Positions 47,421 through 59,500 of a DNA stretch of 64,000 bases are shown here, piece by piece. The stretch comes from Anas platyrhynchos. Taxonomy: Eukaryota > Chordata > Aves > Anseriformes > Anatidae. The position numbers were made by a program, and so were the translations under genes. The stretch is from the NCBI RefSeq assembly GCF_047663525.1, contig NC_092592.1, forward strand, positions 20,286,001 through 20,350,000, read 5' to 3'. Every line of letters begins with the position of its first letter. Positions within the stretch are counted from its first letter, which is position 1. Under the pieces are notes generated by a model, which did no database searches, had not been told where the DNA came from, and saw only the letters and a list, made by a program, of their open reading frames with translations.

Positions 47421-50400
47421 TGATGTGTGTACATATATTCCGGGGAAGCAGACCTCATGAATTGCTATTTGTACTGCTTTAAACTCAGGTGATGTGCTTA
47501 GCAAGTCACACGCCTAACTCTTCTCTTGCACTCCACTGAAACAGATTCCTTTAAAATGGGAGTGAGTGGTTCCAAACTAAAGCAACTGCAGCATTTACAA
47601 CAATGCAGCATTTAAAATGAGACAAAGGATTGCCAGACTCTCAGACCTGGTAATTGCAAGGTTTAAACAGCACTTTCACAGTCCACAAGATTTTCAAGGG
47701 ATAAAAATCAAGCAAACAACAACCAGGCTGAGGGATGCTTGGGACACTAGCACTCACCAGTGCTGGCCATGGTGTTGGCAAACACCACGGAGAGGGGAAA
47801 AGGAGGTCAAAAGCACCTCTTCTGAGCCCTGGGAGCCCCTCCCTGTCACCTCTTCCTTGATTTCATGGTGGGAAACTCCCTGCCCCTGTGCTCTCTGATC
47901 TCTTCTGTCACGGTGCCCTGGTTTCCCATCTAGCTTTACCAGTCTCCTCTTGACAAAGCTGAGCACAAAGCTCTGCAGCAGGTCCAGAGTGCTCAGCTAG
48001 GGCTCTGCAAAGGAGAAGGCTGCCCGCAGCCATGCACCCAGCCCCAGTGAGCTATGCTGGCATGCCCCAACCCTTGCCTCACCCTCACCCCCTGTGTATT
48101 CTGGGGCACACCTGAATGTGAGGTCAGGCGTGATGTCCCACACTCCAGTGGGATGGTCTCAGTGACATGGCCCACAGGAGCAAAGCTGGGCCCAGCTTTG
48201 GGACACACTGACAGTCCCTGTGACACACAGCTGCGGCAGTGCTCCTCCTAGGAAAACCCTGGGGGTAGGCACCCCTCGTACCAAGGGGTGCTGCCAGGTG
48301 CTTGGCGTGAGCAGGCTCAGGTCCCCCCGGGGCAGGGCAATGGCTCACAGCCCACTCAGGACATGCAGGTCCCAGCAGAAAAACAAGGTGCCTCCCTCTC
48401 CAACCTGCCCTTCCCTCCCTCCCAAGGGGCTGTCCCACTCCTCAGGCACCTCTGCTGCTCTTCCCCCCCCCTCGCCAGCTCCCCAGCCTCCTCTCCCAGC
48501 ACCCATATACTCAAACATATCTGCTCCAGGATCCCAACTTGGTAGCCTTCTCTGCTCATGGTGGTGAGCAGTGAGCAGCAGGGGCAAATAGGGCAGCAGG
48601 GTGGCAGATTTATTCCTCCTCTGTGGTTCAGTAGCAGTGACTGTGCAAAGGACAGAGAAGGTGCAGAGGGGCTTTGCTTGTACAGGCAGGCTTTGCTCCT
48701 TCTGAGTTTTGCTGCATTTATCAGATTCCTTGATCAGAGAACAAATGTTGCAATGCATCTAGATGGAGCAGGTCCCAGGACTCACAGGGGTTAACATGCT
48801 GCTTCTGAGGGAGCTGAGGGCCACTTGCTGTCCCAGCAGGCTATTTTTTGCACCGTAAGGACATTGCAGTGAAACAACTTCCTCTTTTCTGACCCCAAAC
48901 CTTCACCTGAGCAGGCTGTACACGTGCAGGCCACTGCCAAGTTAGCTGGAGAGCCATTCACAGGAAACTGGGGTCTTTTGGAAACTTCTCCCTACAGGAA
49001 CACAAATGTCATGCGTTTCCTCCTCAAACACCCCCTCTCTTTTTGATCTTTCGGCCATGCCCTCGACCCAGCTCTTGTCTGAGGGGCTGCTGGCTGAGGC
49101 AGCATGGGCTGCAACAATCCGTGCAAGGCAAAGACAGGAAAAAGTTAAGGCAAAGAGCAGCCCGATGGTCTCCTGGTGGGGACAGGTCCAAGCCAACCCT
49201 GAAGGCTGCTGCACAAACTGTCCCCTCCCTGCTCTTCCTCTGCTGATGGGGAGCCCCCAACAGCATGACATTACATCCCCCATTCTCTCCCACTTGTCAC
49301 ATAGATCCAGTCCCAAAACCTTGCTTGCACCAGGATGAAGGACAACACATTCCAGCTGAGGAGCTGATAGCATTGCACAGGGTCCTTCTGTGCCGCGCTG
49401 CAGGTGCACAAACCCAGCCAGGAGGCAGTCGAGCAACCTGTCCAGATCTGTCCTTTAAATAAGGGTCAGGGAACAGGATGGAAAATAATGTCTGATATAC
49501 GCATACGATGAAAGGTTGACAATTATTTCATTGTGTGCATCAGTAAGAAAACCACAGCAACAATGATACTGGAATGTGTTTTTCTTTACCATGAATAATT
49601 TGCACCAGGTGGAGGGGTCCCTTGCATGCACGAAAATTTCTGTGATTTGGGGGCTGTGTACCTTGAAGAAGAAGGGTCCTGAAACTACCTACAAAAATCC
49701 TGTTCTGCCAGACAAGCTGCAGCAGCGGGAGATGAAGTTATTTGCACAGGGGACTTGCCTAAAGCAAAACAGCAGAGGAACACCTGTCCCACCCATGTAT
49801 AGCTGCACACACTCAGGGCTCTGCCCTGCCACTGCTTAATTTGGCTTTTGGGGAGTTTTTTGAAGAAAAGATCACGTTTGACAGTCAACCTCCTTTGCAA
49901 CTGCAGAGCCTCTCAGCAGACACTGTAAGTCACTTACTGTGGAAGATCTGGGGGGGGGGGATTTCAACCGCTGTTGCACAAGTTGGTTTCAAAAGTCACC
50001 TCTAAATACAGATGTCTTGCTTTCCAAGAGCCTAACTTGGGAATCATACTACAGAAGGCAGATTTTGCCCGGCATTTTAATCTGAAGAGCCTGAGGAGCT
50101 CAGCAAAGACTGGGCAACCCTGGGAAGCTCACGCCTCTGCTGTAGGGAAGTGCCCTCTGCTCTCAAGTCGCTTCCTACCAGCCCCAAGTCTCACAAAGTT
50201 GACAAGAGAGATAGGATGCAGCTGTACGCCCGGGGGATCCAGAGACACAACAGCTCTCCACACTCGGGGACTTCTCTGGGTGGAGAGTTTTCTTATGGGT
50301 AAGGAAACCGATGCGTCCATCAGAAACCAAGCTGATGCTGACTAAGAGGTTTTTCCTCTTCCTCTTACATCCTCTGCAGCTCGAGAGGGAATTTCCTGCC

Positions 50401-53253
50401 CAGTTGCGATTTGGAGAACCCATCCCACACACTCAGCACATGGATGGACAGGAAGGAGCCCTGGCACAGGGTCCAGGCCAGTGCTGGCAGCTCACAGCAA
50501 CCCCACAAGGCGCCTGGCAGCAGCTGAGCAGCCTGCTTGCCTCTCCGGCTGGTTCCATTTTAATGCTAATATGCAAATAACCTATACTGGAAAATAGAAA
50601 AAAAAATTAAAACACAAATCTTATTTAAAAAAAAAAAAAGTTATGCTACTAAGATTTGTTAAGTGCAGACAAAAATAACCATGCACAACAGCTAACAATA
50701 GCTTTATGGGGCCCGCTAGACTCTGAACACCGTCATACGTTGTGTCAACAAAGGGCACTTCCAGTAGTAATTGTCAGTTGCATACACGCACACACACCCT
50801 CTCATAAGAGCACCTAGAGCATTAAAATCTTGCACTCATTTCCAGCCATTTTCACTTCAAGTTTTGCCCTAGCCCTGGGCTGGAGTGCTTGGCCTGCGTG
50901 CACTCCAGAGGATGTTCTATTCCTGTTCAAAAGCTGTCACCGGATTCTTTTATTTATTATATTTTGTTGGCCCCAAGCATTTGCTGAACACAGGGAGGTA
51001 AACTGAGCTTAGAAACAGCCAGCTTGAGACTATCAACCTGGTTTTCTGACAGCATCGAACTTGTTGCTCACTGCGTATTAGAAACATTTCTCTGGTAATA
51101 AGACCCCAGAACTGCAGAACCCAGATCACAAGACATTTCTGAAAATGCTGGATGTAATCCTCTGTAACTTTCAGGTTTGATCTGAGCTGAAAGCAACTTA
51201 AAGGGATGTCTTCTGGAGAAGGGCTGGGTAGGAGAAGCCTCGCAGAGATGAAAAAGCATGCCATATACCTATTAAAAAGGGAAAGTCCCGTGCAATAATT
51301 ATTGTATGCATTTAGTCCAGCCCAGAGCACTTTGAATTGCAACTGTATAAAGACATCAGCACAGTAATTTTTTTTTTCTTTTTCATCTCCAAACTACTTA
51401 CTTAAAAAAAATATATATATATTCTGGGTAGTATAGAAGTATGCTCAGCAGTGTATAAAACAGTGGAGGTCTATGGCAGGAAGAAAGCAGTGTGCAAACC
51501 GAGTCAGGGAAGGTATATGACATGCCCTCAGAGGTGAGAAGGCAATGCTTTGTTGCCACATCCCTTTGCCTGCTACTGAGTTGAGCCTAAGGCGCCTGTA
51601 ATTCTCCTTCCACTCCAACAATTTAATGCACTGACACCATCTCTTCATCCTGGAAAATACGTTATGTGAGTAGGTGCCCAACACCTACCACCATCTGAAA
51701 GCTGGCACCATTTGCAACACGAGGCTGAAGAATGGGAAATTCATTTTAAACACTGTAAAGCAAGAGGCACTTTATCATCTACTGTAGCTATCAAGGCTAC
51801 CTTAAGCCAGAGTTCAGATCTACCCAAAAGCAATACCCTGTTTTTGTTCCTACAAAACAGTCTCTAATCGAAGAACACCTCACAGCAGGATGAAGAAGAG
51901 GCCACCACAAACAGTCCCAGCTCTATCTCTCCTGAAAGCCACCAGGGCCACAGCCTCCCCAGCTGTTTCACCCAAACACTCCACATCTGCATGTGGCAGG
52001 AGGTTTCAGAGAGGAAAACCCCTGCACCAGGTGGGTTACACAGAGACCTCCTTCCTCAAGTGACCTTATGGCCTCTCCTTCTCACTAGCCTTGGATGTGA
52101 CCCTCTTTTGCTTTACCAAAAAAACAGGAGCAGGGGTGCTGGATGCTCACTGAGAGCCGCAAGGCCAGGACAAAGGTGTTAGATGAAGCCTGCAAGCACA
52201 CCGTCCCGCCTCAGCAGGGGAGCAGGGTGCAGCACAATGGATCTCTCAGCGTGGGGAGGAGGGATGTTCTTTTGCTGGGTGATGGGAGATTGGGAGCAAT
52301 AAAATAATAATGCAATACAACACAATCAGCAAACCTCACTACAGCAAAAAGTTGATTCACTTCAGCTGGTATCTGGCCATTTATTTCAGAGGCATGGGAT
52401 GAGGAGTACTGGGAGTGTAGGGAGGGGCGGCTGGACTGGATCTCCCCTGACAGCTCCCTTCCCGCTGCCTTCCTCATGGCACTGGTAGCAGGACTGGTTC
52501 ACTGTAGGGCCGGTCCCAGGCCGATCCAACCCTAGGTAACACCACTGTCTCTGCTGTCTGCATGGGGCCGCTGATCCTGTCCACTGACCTGGGCTGGTTT
52601 AACCGGCAGGGCAGCACGTTTCCAGCTGACAGCACCGGAGTCAGCACAAGTCTGGATGGGAGAGTAATGCAGGGATGGGCACTCTTAGCAGACAGACCCC
52701 ATATCAGTTATGGGGCTGTTGCTCATAGGGAGCTTGTAGTGCTCAAATCTAGCTCAGAAGTAATCTGTTGTGTGTGCTAACAGAGCATGAGCAAGGCTGG
52801 CTCCTGGCACAGCACTGTGGTGTATGCAGCCGTGCCCAGGGCACACCAGAGCCCTGCATATTTAAAGCTCACTGCACCGGGGTGGCACCATGAACTTGCC
52901 CATAGAAGCTCATGTTTGGGGCCGTCCTGCCATGTCCCTCACCCCTCTTTCCCATAGCTTGCAGCCCGAGGTACGATCAAGGCAGAGTTTTGCAATATGA
53001 ATGCACAAAACCTGGAATTTAAATGGGAGAGGAGAGAAATGGGAGAGGGAGAGAAGAGGAGCCCACTCCTCTCTCGCTCCTCCCCACCCAGAGCATTCCA
53101 GCCTTTCCTTTCCTGCCACTTGAGAGGGGGGTTGTTTATTGACATTATGCAAGTGCTGAAATATTTTTCCTTTTGCTTCTCTCCCGTCTTCTCTTCCTCC
53201 TCCCCCCTCCCTCCTCTGGGGGTTGCAAAGGTAGTTCAAACCCCTCCAGTCAT

Positions 53254-53271
53254 CTCGGCTTATCAGCCGAG
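53254..53271. promoter_or_regulatory. Inverted repeat with GATA-type loop upstream of the third gene
   Basis: CTCGGCT-TATC-AGCCGAG is a perfect 7-bp inverted repeat around a 4-base loop, which contains a GATA word on the minus strand. It lies about 30 bp upstream of the TATA-like box. It could be a paired protein site or chance. Confidence 0.45.
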
Positions 53272-53299
53272 GGAGATGCATTCCTCAGGGCTGCTCCCT

Positions 53300-53306
53300 T
53301 TATAAG
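53300..53306 (+). promoter_or_regulatory. TATA-like box (TTATAAG) of the third gene
   Basis: CCCTTTATAAGCCGC lies at the left edge of a CpG-dense block (about 53.28-53.72 kb). A start site about 30 bp downstream (near 53331) would leave a 5' UTR of about 140 nt before the ATG at 53472. CCTTTATAAG is also one base off a CArG box. Confidence 0.6.
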
Positions 53307-53370
53307 CCGCTGCTGGCCGCCCGCCCGCCGCTCCGCAGCCCTCGCCGGGAACCCAGCTCCGCTCCCGGCC

Positions 53371-53379
53371 ATGCCCTAG
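53371..53379 (+). promoter_or_regulatory. Minimal upstream ORF (Met-Pro-stop)
   Basis: ATGCCCTAG in the predicted 5' UTR, a two-codon upstream ORF about 100 nt before the main ATG. Whether it is transcribed depends on the true start site. Confidence 0.5.
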
Positions 53380-53428
53380 CCCGGACCCCCGGCCGCGGAG
53401 GGGGGGGACTCTCCGCACCCCGGCGACG

Positions 53429-53461
53429 ATGCCTCCACCCCCGGCCCCGTCCCGGCGCTGA
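53429..53461 (+). promoter_or_regulatory. Upstream ORF of 10 codons (MPPPPAPSRR)
   Basis: It has A at -3, and its stop TGA ends 10 nt before the ATG at 53472, in another frame. Its position suggests translational damping by reinitiation. Confidence 0.5.
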
Positions 53462-53471
53462 GGCTGGCGGC

Positions 53472-53520
53472 ATGTTCAGCTGGCACCGGAGCTTCGCGCT
53501 GGCAGCGCCCTGGAGGCGAG
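53472..53520 (+). CDS. Third gene, candidate first coding exon 1a
   Basis: The ATG has G at -3. It encodes MFSWHRSFALAAPWRR plus one base, with strong donor GAG|GTGAGC and phase 1, matching the acceptor at 63027. The reading frame stays open past the donor to 53685 and beyond. Confidence 0.6.
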
Positions 53521-56500
53521 GTGAGCCCGGCCGCCCCCCGCGGCACACCCCCGGCCCCGCTCCTCCCTCCCGGCCGGGGCCGCCCGGGCGGTGCCCGGCC
53601 CGCTGCGGGCAGCACGGCCCTGCCCGCCCCGCCGCCGGCCCGATGCTGCGCTCGCTGCTCTCCGGCTGCCTCTGTCCCCACGCAGGTAAGGCGGCCCCGA
53701 CGGCTGCTGCCCCCGGCCCCGCAGGGAAGGACCCGGCTCTCCCTTCAGGAGAGGCTGCTGTGGCAGCTGGGAGCAGAGAGGGGCTCCTGAGAGGCAGGGG
53801 TGTCCCGGCTGCGAGAGGGTGAGGGAGGGCAAACTGCTTCGGGAGAGGGGAAGGAAGATGGGATCAGCACCCGCAGGGGCTGCGTGCACCCTGTCTCCTC
53901 GGGCATCTCAGGAAGGCGAGGCAGAGCAGCTCTGCCCTCAGCGCTGCATGCCTGCCACCGCGCCGGGCATCAGCTCACGCATCCCCATCCAACGGGGATT
54001 GCCACCGGGCTGAGCGGTTTTATTCTACTCGCTCCCTCCTCTTCGATGGAGTTGAGGTGACCCGGGCAGAGAAGGCATCTTTGGCCCCACTGTGGACGAG
54101 TTGTAACTTCGTGAGTCTGTCAGATGATGTGGTCTCAGCCTTTTTCAGGCACAATAGGTCAAAGCGCATTTTATCCCTTAGCCAGTTCTGTAGGCTTTGA
54201 GACCAGAATCCCCGTGGCATTCTTGCGTGCCCATCAGCTTGGCTTGTACCAGCTGGAAGCAGAGCGTGTGGTTTGTCCCCACTGACATGGCTGCAGTGCA
54301 TTGGTTTGCTTGGCACGGAGGTGGCTGCGGTTTGCCAGGGTCTCAGCAGACTGTGCTGCGCAACAGCAGGACGGTAAAGATGTTGCAAGGCACCGTGTTG
54401 GAGTGATTTTGCTGCCCGGGGTTCTGACTTCCCATCTGCATGCTGAACTTGGACTGCTCCAGGGCAGGGAGCTCCTGGGGAGCCACTGCAACTGCTGTGC
54501 CAGTGGGCATCTCCCCAGTGCAAAGGGCTGGCTCGAACAGAAAGCTGCTCTAGAGCAGTGCTCTGTGAAAGCGCTCCAGCATTGCCACAAGATGCAGAGA
54601 GTGTTTGAAGAGATGCCTTTTTACAGAACGGTGGAAACTGAGCTTTTTTTTTTTCCCTGGGTGTTACTTGGCCATGAACTTGTTTCCCAGTGGTATAGCA
54701 TAGACCTTCCAGAAGGGTTGGGAGAGGAAAGGAAGCTTGTTCTTATACATGGAAGTGTCCCTCATCACCCAGACAGCCCTATTGCCATGGGATTGCTAGA
54801 GGACTTGGTAAGGGGAACAGACTAATCACACAGGGCACAGAGGAATCAAAAGAGATTCAGCTGGAATCTAAGAACGAAATAAGGAGGGCACTCTCTAATC
54901 ACCTCATCTGGAAAGGGACATCAAATACTATTTCCATCCCAGTTTGGGCCCCCTCTCTATATGGAAAGAGCCAAGAATTTGCTGTTTCTTGCAAGTTTTG
55001 TGGCAGGAACTTTAAAGTTGCAGATAGAAATGCAGTTTAGGAGACAGAATACAATCCAAATAATGTTTTCAGAATGGCAGCTCAATACCAGAGGTCTAGG
55101 CTGGATCTGGCTCCCATTGTTGGGAAAGCTGCTGGAGCAGAGGGTATGAGGGTGGCAGGACCTCTCCTAACAGAGAATTTGGTCTAATGCAGCTGCAGGG
55201 TGCTGCATCACCTGCCTCTCCTTGTCATCTGGCCCCAGTGAAAGCAACAAAACCAAGAATCCTCACCACTGTTACTGTCACCATAAGATTTGAGACATCA
55301 CCTTTGGTACAGTTATACCTGCCTACTGCTACCTTGTTTGAGCTGAAGAAGCTTTCCAGGGTTTTACCTAGGGACAGCAATGGCTGCGCATGAAGAATGG
55401 GTTAATAGCTCCTGCGACCTTTCTGACACCATTCGTGAGTTCCTTTGACTTCAGCAGAAGCATTGGGGTCTTAATGACTTTAGTCTGTAGGGCTATTGAA
55501 CAATTGTTTATCCAGGCTTATTATAGGCAATAAAACCTGAATTACTACATACCTGTCATCCCTGGGGGGCAAGTTCCATCCCTGCAGAGGGCCTCCTGTC
55601 TCCCAGCACGTTTCTGGCCAAATACACCTTTATGATATGAGGTGGCTTGAAAAATCAGACAGGAAGGGAAAGGTCTTCTAATTTAAGCAGTTTTGCCAAG
55701 GTGTTTTCATTTTCTACTCAGATGCATTATCAAGCTGCATGCTAGATAACTAGTTAACATTGCTCTTATGCTTGGCTGTTTGTGAAATACAGAGGTAGAA
55801 ATAACTATACAAATTGCATACTATTACTATAGTAATAGTTTAATAATTGTAATTGTATACTATTAATATGTTAAATATACTAATATTAATGCATTAAATA
55901 TATTAACAATATGAAAATATCAAATATACTAACAAGCATATACTGTTACTACACTATCATAACAGTATACAAATTGTATACTATTACTACTATGTATATA
56001 ATACTGTAAAGATACTGGCCTGTTTCCTTCTGTCACATTCCCACATGAAGGGACACAGGACATACCAGCAGTTGTCACACCTCTGATGAGGTAAAGGTTA
56101 GTTTCTGCAGTGTCCCCAGTCAAGGAGGCCAGAGTATTTATGCAAGACGATTTCTGATATTTCATCCTAGAGACAGATATCTGAATGTGAAGAAGTTCAC
56201 CAGGAAGGCATTGTACCTACAAGACTTCCCAGTGTTTAGCCCTGCACCGTAGGTTGGAGATCTTTCCTCTGTGCTAGCCTCCAGTACCTGCAGTTAGCCT
56301 ATTATCTACTCCTAGCAGATCCAGGGGCAAGATAAAAAAATAATAATAAAATAAAAATCTGTTTTGAATCTCCCTCATGAAGGAGGGCACAGGAGTGGCC
56401 ATGGAGAACTATTCACAGGTCTTTAGCAAGAGCTGTGATCCTCCCTGGTGGAGCCTCCCCAGAAAGCCCCACAGGTGCCTGCTGGAGCCGAGCCACCCCC

Positions 56501-59500
56501 TCCCCAGGAGCAATTATGAGGCAGAGCATGGAGGATTTAGGCAGGGATCCTGTGCACTGGAATTCCCCTTGGCCCGATTTCTCTTCTGGGCTGCGTATTG
56601 AGAGAAATAAATTGCAAGGGAAATGCAGTAATGACTGGGTGATGCTCTTTAGCTGGTGCTATGCACGAGGTCAGGTGTCAGCCTAAGAATGGTGGCTGCC
56701 AGCCTGCACAAGCACCTGATAAACCAGGTGGCCTGTGGGGACCTGCTGGGCCTCAGCACTCTGCCAGAGGTCACTAATTTATCAGACCTGTTGCCCTGTT
56801 TCAAAAACTTAACAGGTCACTTGGAATCAATAGGAGCAAGCAGTAAAAATGTCAAGTGGCCTCACTATTTGGAAAACCATTTCCTCTTTAGTTCCCCCAA
56901 CTATATCCATCAGTAAACAATCCATCTCCAGCTCATTGCTCCTCAAATGCCTGAAAACAGCTATCATTATCTCCTCCTCTTCCAAAACATACATATTAAA
57001 GCAATGAACACCTCTTCAGAGTCCCTGAACCCTGTTATCTTTCTCACAGCATTTATTTTATATGGAATCATCATTACCTGCTGCAGCTCTGGGGTTATCT
57101 ATAATGTCTCTGGTCACATTATATTACGAAACTATCATCCAGAGGAACTTCATACACTTAACTAATAGTGACATTGGAGAGCACCTCAAAACCAAACAAC
57201 CCAAGAACTTTCTGTTCAAGGAAGGACTGTTCAAGATATCAGCTTGGTCATAAACTTTCCTTTACACTTGACATTTCTAACTAATCAAACTGTATTTATA
57301 CTCCCAAAAAATTCAAATGCAGGTGAATATAAATACAAATTCTGAGAACCAGGTCTATCACTCAAACATTCAGCTACCACATGGGAATACATTCTTCTGC
57401 AAATACGGGTTTTGCAGTTACACACGTCTTCCCCCCCCCCCCGAAAAAGAAAAATAATAAAATTCAAGCCTTCACAGATTTCCACCCCTGCAGACAGAGG
57501 TTGTAACTGGTGAGCTGAGGCCACAACACCTTTCTAGAAGCTCCTAGAACTTCCAAGACTCCAGATCACCCTAATTGCTTAGGAAAAGCCCTCGCTCAGA
57601 GCAGGCAGCCCAAGACACAGTACTGTGCTCACTGACTAGCTTTGCTTGAAAGACTTGGGAATGCAGAAACTTTGTGCCCAGTAGCACCCCCGGCATCACC
57701 AATACTAGGATCTGGCCTTCAACAGACATCAGGAGGTGGGGAAATTCTCACCCTATGGGAGTTGATGGAAAAACTTCATAGAGCTAGATTTCCTTCTCAG
57801 AAGGTCAATCAGGGAGTGGCTGCTACTTGTTTTTCCCAACAGCCTAAGAGCGATCCAATTTTTCTAAGTACAGGACTCCCATCCATGCAACAACACAGGA
57901 CTGTGAGAGAAGCCATTGCCCAGCTGCAGAAGTAACAGCTCCTGCACACCCTGCATCAGGGCCAGCTGGTGGGCCAGGGCTCAGAAGGAGGTGACAACCC
58001 AGCCCCACCTCCCAGCACATATGGTGGAAGAGTCAGCAGCAAAAAATGCCTATTGTTTCAGAAAGGAAGTGACCCTTTTCTCTTAAATGCTGGGAAATTG
58101 AAACCTCATCACTGGTGAGGAAAAAAAGAAATCCCCTCTTTGCAGTGAAAGGGAAATGCCACCTGAGCTGTGCTGCCAGCAACATGAGAGAACATAGCAG
58201 GCAACTGAGCTGGGGGTAGGCTGTAAAGGAAGGAAAATGATGGAATGTGAGGACTGAGAGGGAGAGGCAGCCTTTCATTTCCAGGTCATGAGCGTGACTC
58301 CACTTGCTACTCAGTGCTGCCTTGTGATTCTTCTCAAGCTGGTACAAAGTGGTTATCTCTTAGTGTGTTACCTGGAGACCCCAGCCCTATCACTGGACAA
58401 GACTGAACCTTTGGCACCACTGGAGATACAGAGGCGTTACTACACAGGCTGTGTTGGTCCTCTCTGCAGTGCCAAAAAAGAAAAAAAGCCTTTTATGTTT
58501 TCTTTAGTAGTGTTCAGAGGTGAGCAGACCGGTGGGTCTGACTTTGGTCGTCCTTTGCTGGGCAGCTGTGCACAATTCCTGCTGCTCCAATGACTCAAGT
58601 CATTGGCAATGCTCTTTGTTCCTGGTGCTCTGCTCCCTGTGGCACACTACAGGCCTTCCAGACTTGGATCTAGAGAGAGTTGTGTGTCTTGTGGTAGGCA
58701 GGAGTGGAAGAGGCTCCCTGAGCACCTCAGGACTGCTCAGCTCACACCTCTGCCTAGGACTGCCAGCCTCAAAAACCCTGCCAGCACCGCACACTGTAGA
58801 AGGGTTTGTTCTGCCCATGAACCTTGCAGTAGCTCTAGGGACAAGCAGAGGGCTTTGATGGCTCTAACGCTGCTGTCACTTGTAGCACAAGTGCAGAGAG
58901 AGACAAACAAAGCATGGCTCCAGCTGTGTCAGTGCACAAATCAGGGTGAACGTTTTGAGAAGACAGACGGACACAGATCAGAAGGGAGGAAAGCAGCACC
59001 ATATGGTTTACAGCATAGTATGATCAGAAGCATTTGCACCATGCCAGCTCCTCTGGAAGCTTTGTACTACCACTAGCAGCAGTCACCCCACTAACAGCCT
59101 GGCCTCTTCCATCATCGGTCCTTCTACTAGCCTGATAATGCTACGATATGACACGAGTCAGTACATCAGAGGCAAAGGCACAAAGTCAAAAGAGAAAAGA
59201 CTAGACTTTGACTTCAAATATTTTGGAGTACAGGGATATAAACGCAGGCTGCTGTTTACTAGAAGGTTTGGAGCTTTCACAGGAGTTGGGTCTGGGCAGG
59301 ACTGGGAATGCCTAGGAGTTTTGTCTAGACAGTTGTCTGTGTGTTTTTCTTACATGTAGCTTACTTGGGATAAAGAAATTGCTTGAAAGCATTTTCATGC
59401 TTAGACACCCATCCTCCTTCCTTAGGTCAAAGATCTCTGGATTAATGTACTAGGCTGTGCCCTGGCAGCTGCTGGTTATTGTGAAACAGGAAAAATGCAC

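Larger units (their letters stand above)
34393..53250. other. Long intergenic region, no gene supported
   Basis: About 18.9 kb in which I find no open frame with family similarity, no matched splice-site pairs around conserved peptide, and no clear RNA gene. It holds scattered low-complexity tracts (pyrimidine-rich 36595-36630, T15 at 43754-43768, CT/T tract 45552-45584, AT dinucleotides near 51408-51422) and one AT-rich block at 47165-47420 that might be a conserved element or an old repeat. Non-coding transcripts cannot be excluded. Confidence 0.6.
53280..53720 (+). promoter_or_regulatory. CpG-island promoter and first exon region of the third gene
   Basis: A sharp rise in GC and CpG over about 440 bp covers the TATA-like box, two short upstream ORFs and both candidate first coding exons. 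The direction is set by the plus-strand donors at 53521 and 53686. Confidence 0.75.

Noticed and set aside
48942..49436. A 164-codon minus-strand open frame in the gene desert
   Set aside because: No family motif; plus-strand frames of similar quality overlap it.
54301..54825. A 174-codon open frame in the third gene's intron
   Set aside because: No similarity to any family I know, no splice sites that fit, and GC-biased DNA near an island yields such frames by chance.
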